A stretch of DNA of 64,000 bases from Micromonospora olivasterospora (GTDB lineage Bacteria; Actinomycetota; Actinomycetes; Mycobacteriales; Micromonosporaceae), in contig NZ_VLKE01000001.1 in assembly GCF_007830265.1 (NCBI RefSeq), positions 2,232,001 to 2,296,000 of the forward strand, in the 5' to 3' direction. The notes beneath the pieces were generated by a model, which was not told the origin of the DNA, did no database searches, and saw only the letters and a program-made list of their open reading frames with translations. Both the position numbers and the translations under genes were made by a program. Shown here in pieces: positions 62,060 to 64,000 of the stretch (the stretch's first letter is position 1; every line of letters starts with the position of its first letter).

Positions 62060-62918
62060 GCTCCTCCTCCCTCGCTTTTCCCGCGCGGTATCGCACGTCG
62101 TGTGCGAGGCCGAGCTTCTCGAACACCCGGATCACGCTTCCGGTCAGGTCCAGCTGCCAGAAGCTCTGGCGGTTGTGGGCGATCGACGGCTGCGCGTGGT
62201 GGTTGTTGTGCCAGGAGCCGCCGACGGTGATCGGCGCGAGCCCGGCGATGTTGCCGCTGCCGTCTCGCGTCGGATGCGGCCGGTTGCCGATCAGGTGCCC
62301 GAGCGAGTTCACGGTCCAGGTGACGTGGTCGAGCACGAACATGCGGGCGAACCCGCCCCACAGCAGCCCCGCGAGGGCGTCGACTGGGCGGCCGGTGACC
62401 GCGAAGGCACCCAGAGCCGGCAGGACGAGCCCGGCACCTACCCACCAGGCGTAGTAGCGGTCGATCGTCATCACCCGCCGGTCGTGCAGCAGGTCGGTGA
62501 CCCGGCGGTCCCAGCCGGTCTGGTCCACCGTGAACAGCCAGCCCATGTGGCCGTGCCAGAAGCCGGCCAGCGCACCGGCCAGACCCGGACCCCGCGGCCT
62601 CGGCGAATGCGGGTCGCCGTCACGGTCGGCGAAGGCGTGATGCTTGCGGTGCACCGAGACCCAGAACAGAATCGTCCCCTGCGCCGCCATGCTCCCGGCG
62701 CCTCCCAGCGCGGCGGTCAGGACCGGCCCAGCCCTGAAGGACCGATGCGTGAAGAAGCGGTGCAGGCCGCCCTCGACGCCGATCGAGGTCACGAGGTACA
62801 TGCCGGTGAAGACCGCGAGGTGCCACCAGTGGAAGCCGCTGAGGACCTCGAGCACGATCGCGCCTGCGAAGCCCGCGGTCGAGAGCAGGACGTGGAGGTA
62901 CGCCCACCGGCGCATCAT
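62046..62918 (-). CDS. Acyl desaturase (delta-9/OLE1 type), first of pair
   Basis: A 290-residue membrane desaturase. Boxes: HRFFTH 53-58, HRKHH 90-94 and HNNHH 237-241; four membrane helices. Its start overlaps the ligase stop (ATGA), so translation is coupled. Similar in design to the following gene, with different box sequences. In known polyyne clusters two adjacent desaturase genes of this kind also follow the ligase gene. Confidence 0.92.
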   Translation of the reverse strand: MMRRWAYLHVLLSTAGFAGAIVLEVLSGFHWWHLAVFTGMYLVTSIGVEGGLHRFFTHRSFRAGPVLTAALGGAGSMAAQGTILFWVSVHRKHHAFADRDGDPHSPRPRGPGLAGALAGFWHGHMGWLFTVDQTGWDRRVTDLLHDRRVMTIDRYYAWWVGAGLVLPALGAFAVTGRPVDALAGLLWGGFARMFVLDHVTWTVNSLGHLIGNRPHPTRDGSGNIAGLAPITVGGSWHNNHHAQPSIAHNRQSFWQLDLTGSVIRVFEKLGLAHDVRYRAGKAREEEHELG

Positions 62919-64000
62919 CGGGTGCCCGCCGACAGGTACTCCTCGCGGGTATGCCGGCGGCGTGGCTTGCCACTGGTGGTCATCGCGATGGCGCCGGGCC
63001 GTACGAGCCGTACGTCCGAGGGCCTTACGCCGTGGTCCGCCGTGACCGCCGCGACGATGCGGCCCTCGAGCTGTGCGAGTTCGTCGGCGCGTCTGACCTC
63101 GGCCATGACCACCAGCCTCTCCTCGGTCGGGCCGGGCACTGAGAAGGCGACCGCCCGGCGGATCCGCGCGTCGGTCGCGAGGACGGACCGCTCGATGTCG
63201 TGCGGGTAGAGGTTTCGTCCCGCGATGATGACGAGATCGCTGAGCCGGCCGGTGACGAACAGCTCGCCTCCGCGCAGATAGCCCAGATCCCCGGTGCGCA
63301 GAATCCCCGCCTCGAACGTCCGGGCCGTCAGCTCCGGCCTCTGGTAGTAGCCGGCCGCGACTCCGGGCCCGGACACCCGGATCTCCCCGACCTCGCCCTC
63401 AGGAAGAGCGCGTCCGGACTCGGGCTCGACAATGCGTAACTGAACGTCGCTCGCCGGGCGGCCACAGCTGACCACCTCGGTCCCGTCGAGGCGCTCGAAC
63501 CGGAGCGGATCGCCTTCGGCCCGGGCGGTCACCATCAGGGTCGCCTCGGCCAGCCCGTAACAAGGGATCAACGCGGCGGGGTTGAAGCCGTACGGCTCGA
63601 AGCGTTCCTGGAAGCGGCGCAGCGCGGCGGGTGAGATGGGCTCCGAACCACAGAAGAGGTGCCGCAGGCTCGACAGGCCGACCGCGTCTTCCGCGTCGCA
63701 CATCTCGAGGGCGAAGTTGGGCGCGACCGAGATCGTGGCCCGATAGTCCGAGACCGCCTGTAGCCACCGGGACGGTCGCTGCACGAAGTGCCCGGGCGAC
63801 ATCATCACCAACGGCCAGCCTCCGTACAGCGCCAGCATGAGGGTCCCGATCATCCCCATGTCGTGATAGGGAGGCAGCCAGGAAACCCCTACCCGGTCCG
63901 GGTCCTCACCGATCCGCACCGAGATCGAGCGACAGTTGCTCACCAGATTGGCGTGGGTGAGCGCGATGGCCTTCGGATCGTCCGTCGACCCTGAGGTGTA
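62915..64000 (-). CDS. Fatty acyl-AMP ligase, partial (5' end outside window)
   Basis: About 360 C-terminal residues of an adenylate-forming enzyme; the frame is open to the window edge. At the edge the phosphate-binding loop YTSGSTDDPKAIALTHANL is seen (usual form YTSGSTGxPK). Then WLPPYHDMGMIGTLMLALYG, YGLAEATLMV, RTGDLGYLRGGELFVTGRLS and a C-terminal Lys motif SGKPRRRHTREEYL. The PPYHDMG block is characteristic of fatty acyl-AMP ligases, which load acyl-AMP on a carrier protein rather than CoA. It is the first visible gene of the operon and probably loads the ACP at 60837. Confidence 0.9.
   Translation of the reverse strand, partial: YTSGSTDDPKAIALTHANLVSNCRSISVRIGEDPDRVGVSWLPPYHDMGMIGTLMLALYGGWPLVMMSPGHFVQRPSRWLQAVSDYRATISVAPNFALEMCDAEDAVGLSSLRHLFCGSEPISPAALRRFQERFEPYGFNPAALIPCYGLAEATLMVTARAEGDPLRFERLDGTEVVSCGRPASDVQLRIVEPESGRALPEGEVGEIRVSGPGVAAGYYQRPELTARTFEAGILRTGDLGYLRGGELFVTGRLSDLVIIAGRNLYPHDIERSVLATDARIRRAVAFSVPGPTEERLVVMAEVRRADELAQLEGRIVAAVTADHGVRPSDVRLVRPGAIAMTTSGKPRRRHTREEYLSAGTR

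Noticed and set aside
1..64000. tRNA or rRNA genes and a phage or plasmid integration site
   Set aside because: No cloverleaf with a T-loop motif, no rRNA segment and no integrase gene was seen on either strand.

Overview
The window is very GC-rich with strong G/C third-position bias. GTG and TTG starts are frequent, many gene junctions overlap by 4 bp (ATGA or GTGA), and Hanks-type kinase, ECF sigma, MerR, TetR and GntR genes are present. This points to an actinomycete, most likely of the Micromonosporaceae (inference; no rRNA or tRNA gene is visible).

Layout. (1) 1-9344: an uncharacterised redox cluster with three paralogous FAD-type enzymes (one cut by the window edge, one fused to a 14-TM MFS exporter, one stand-alone), a GMC oxidoreductase and an unknown protein. 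(2) 9.7-15.8 kb: CPA2 antiporter, decayed IS630 element, DUF4139 protein, and a streptogramin B lyase-like gene facing a TetR regulator, with an ABC-F remnant between them. (3) 16-19 kb: decay zone with a P450 remnant and a truncated IS1380 transposase. (4) 19.3-27.6 kb: secreted protein, PIG-L deacetylase, LtrA, a Ser/Thr kinase next to a solute-binding/vWA protein, an internally deleted secreted peptidase, and a GYD protein. (5) 27.7-33.9 kb: ECF sigma, anti-sigma, PCuAC, DyP peroxidase, CopC and CopD-CtaG, a copper/haem-redox locus. (6) 34-42 kb: a mraY away from any visible cell-wall cluster, then a divergent amino-sugar (sialic-acid-like) locus: kinase, nanE and GntR against an ABC importer and a Gfo/Idh oxidoreductase. 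(7) 42-45.3 kb: transposase scraps, lipoprotein, MerR. (8) 45.3-53.4 kb: a fructosamine (frl)-like operon: SIS deglycase, ribose-type ABC importer, PfkB kinase, M20 hydrolase, GntR, manA. (9) 53.4-55.9 kb: MRJP-family remnant, histidine phosphatase, and a cobalamin riboswitch driving cbtB-cbtA. (10) 56-58.6 kb: abutting IS5 and IS4 elements. (11) 58.6-64 kb: a tightly overlapped operon read right to left: fatty acyl-AMP ligase, two acyl desaturases, acyl carrier protein, a third desaturase, P450.

How the genes work together. Region 11 has the gene content and order known for bacterial polyyne clusters: a ligase loads a fatty acid on the carrier protein, three di-iron desaturases/acetylenases unsaturate it, and a P450 finishes it. 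It lacks the usual thioesterase and is cut on its 3' side by insertion sequences. Region 1 is the other candidate for an undescribed system, because an exporter is covalently joined to one of three related flavoenzymes and both complete members end in methionine-rich tails. Regions 6 and 8 are complete import-and-phosphorylate catabolic modules with their own GntR regulators.
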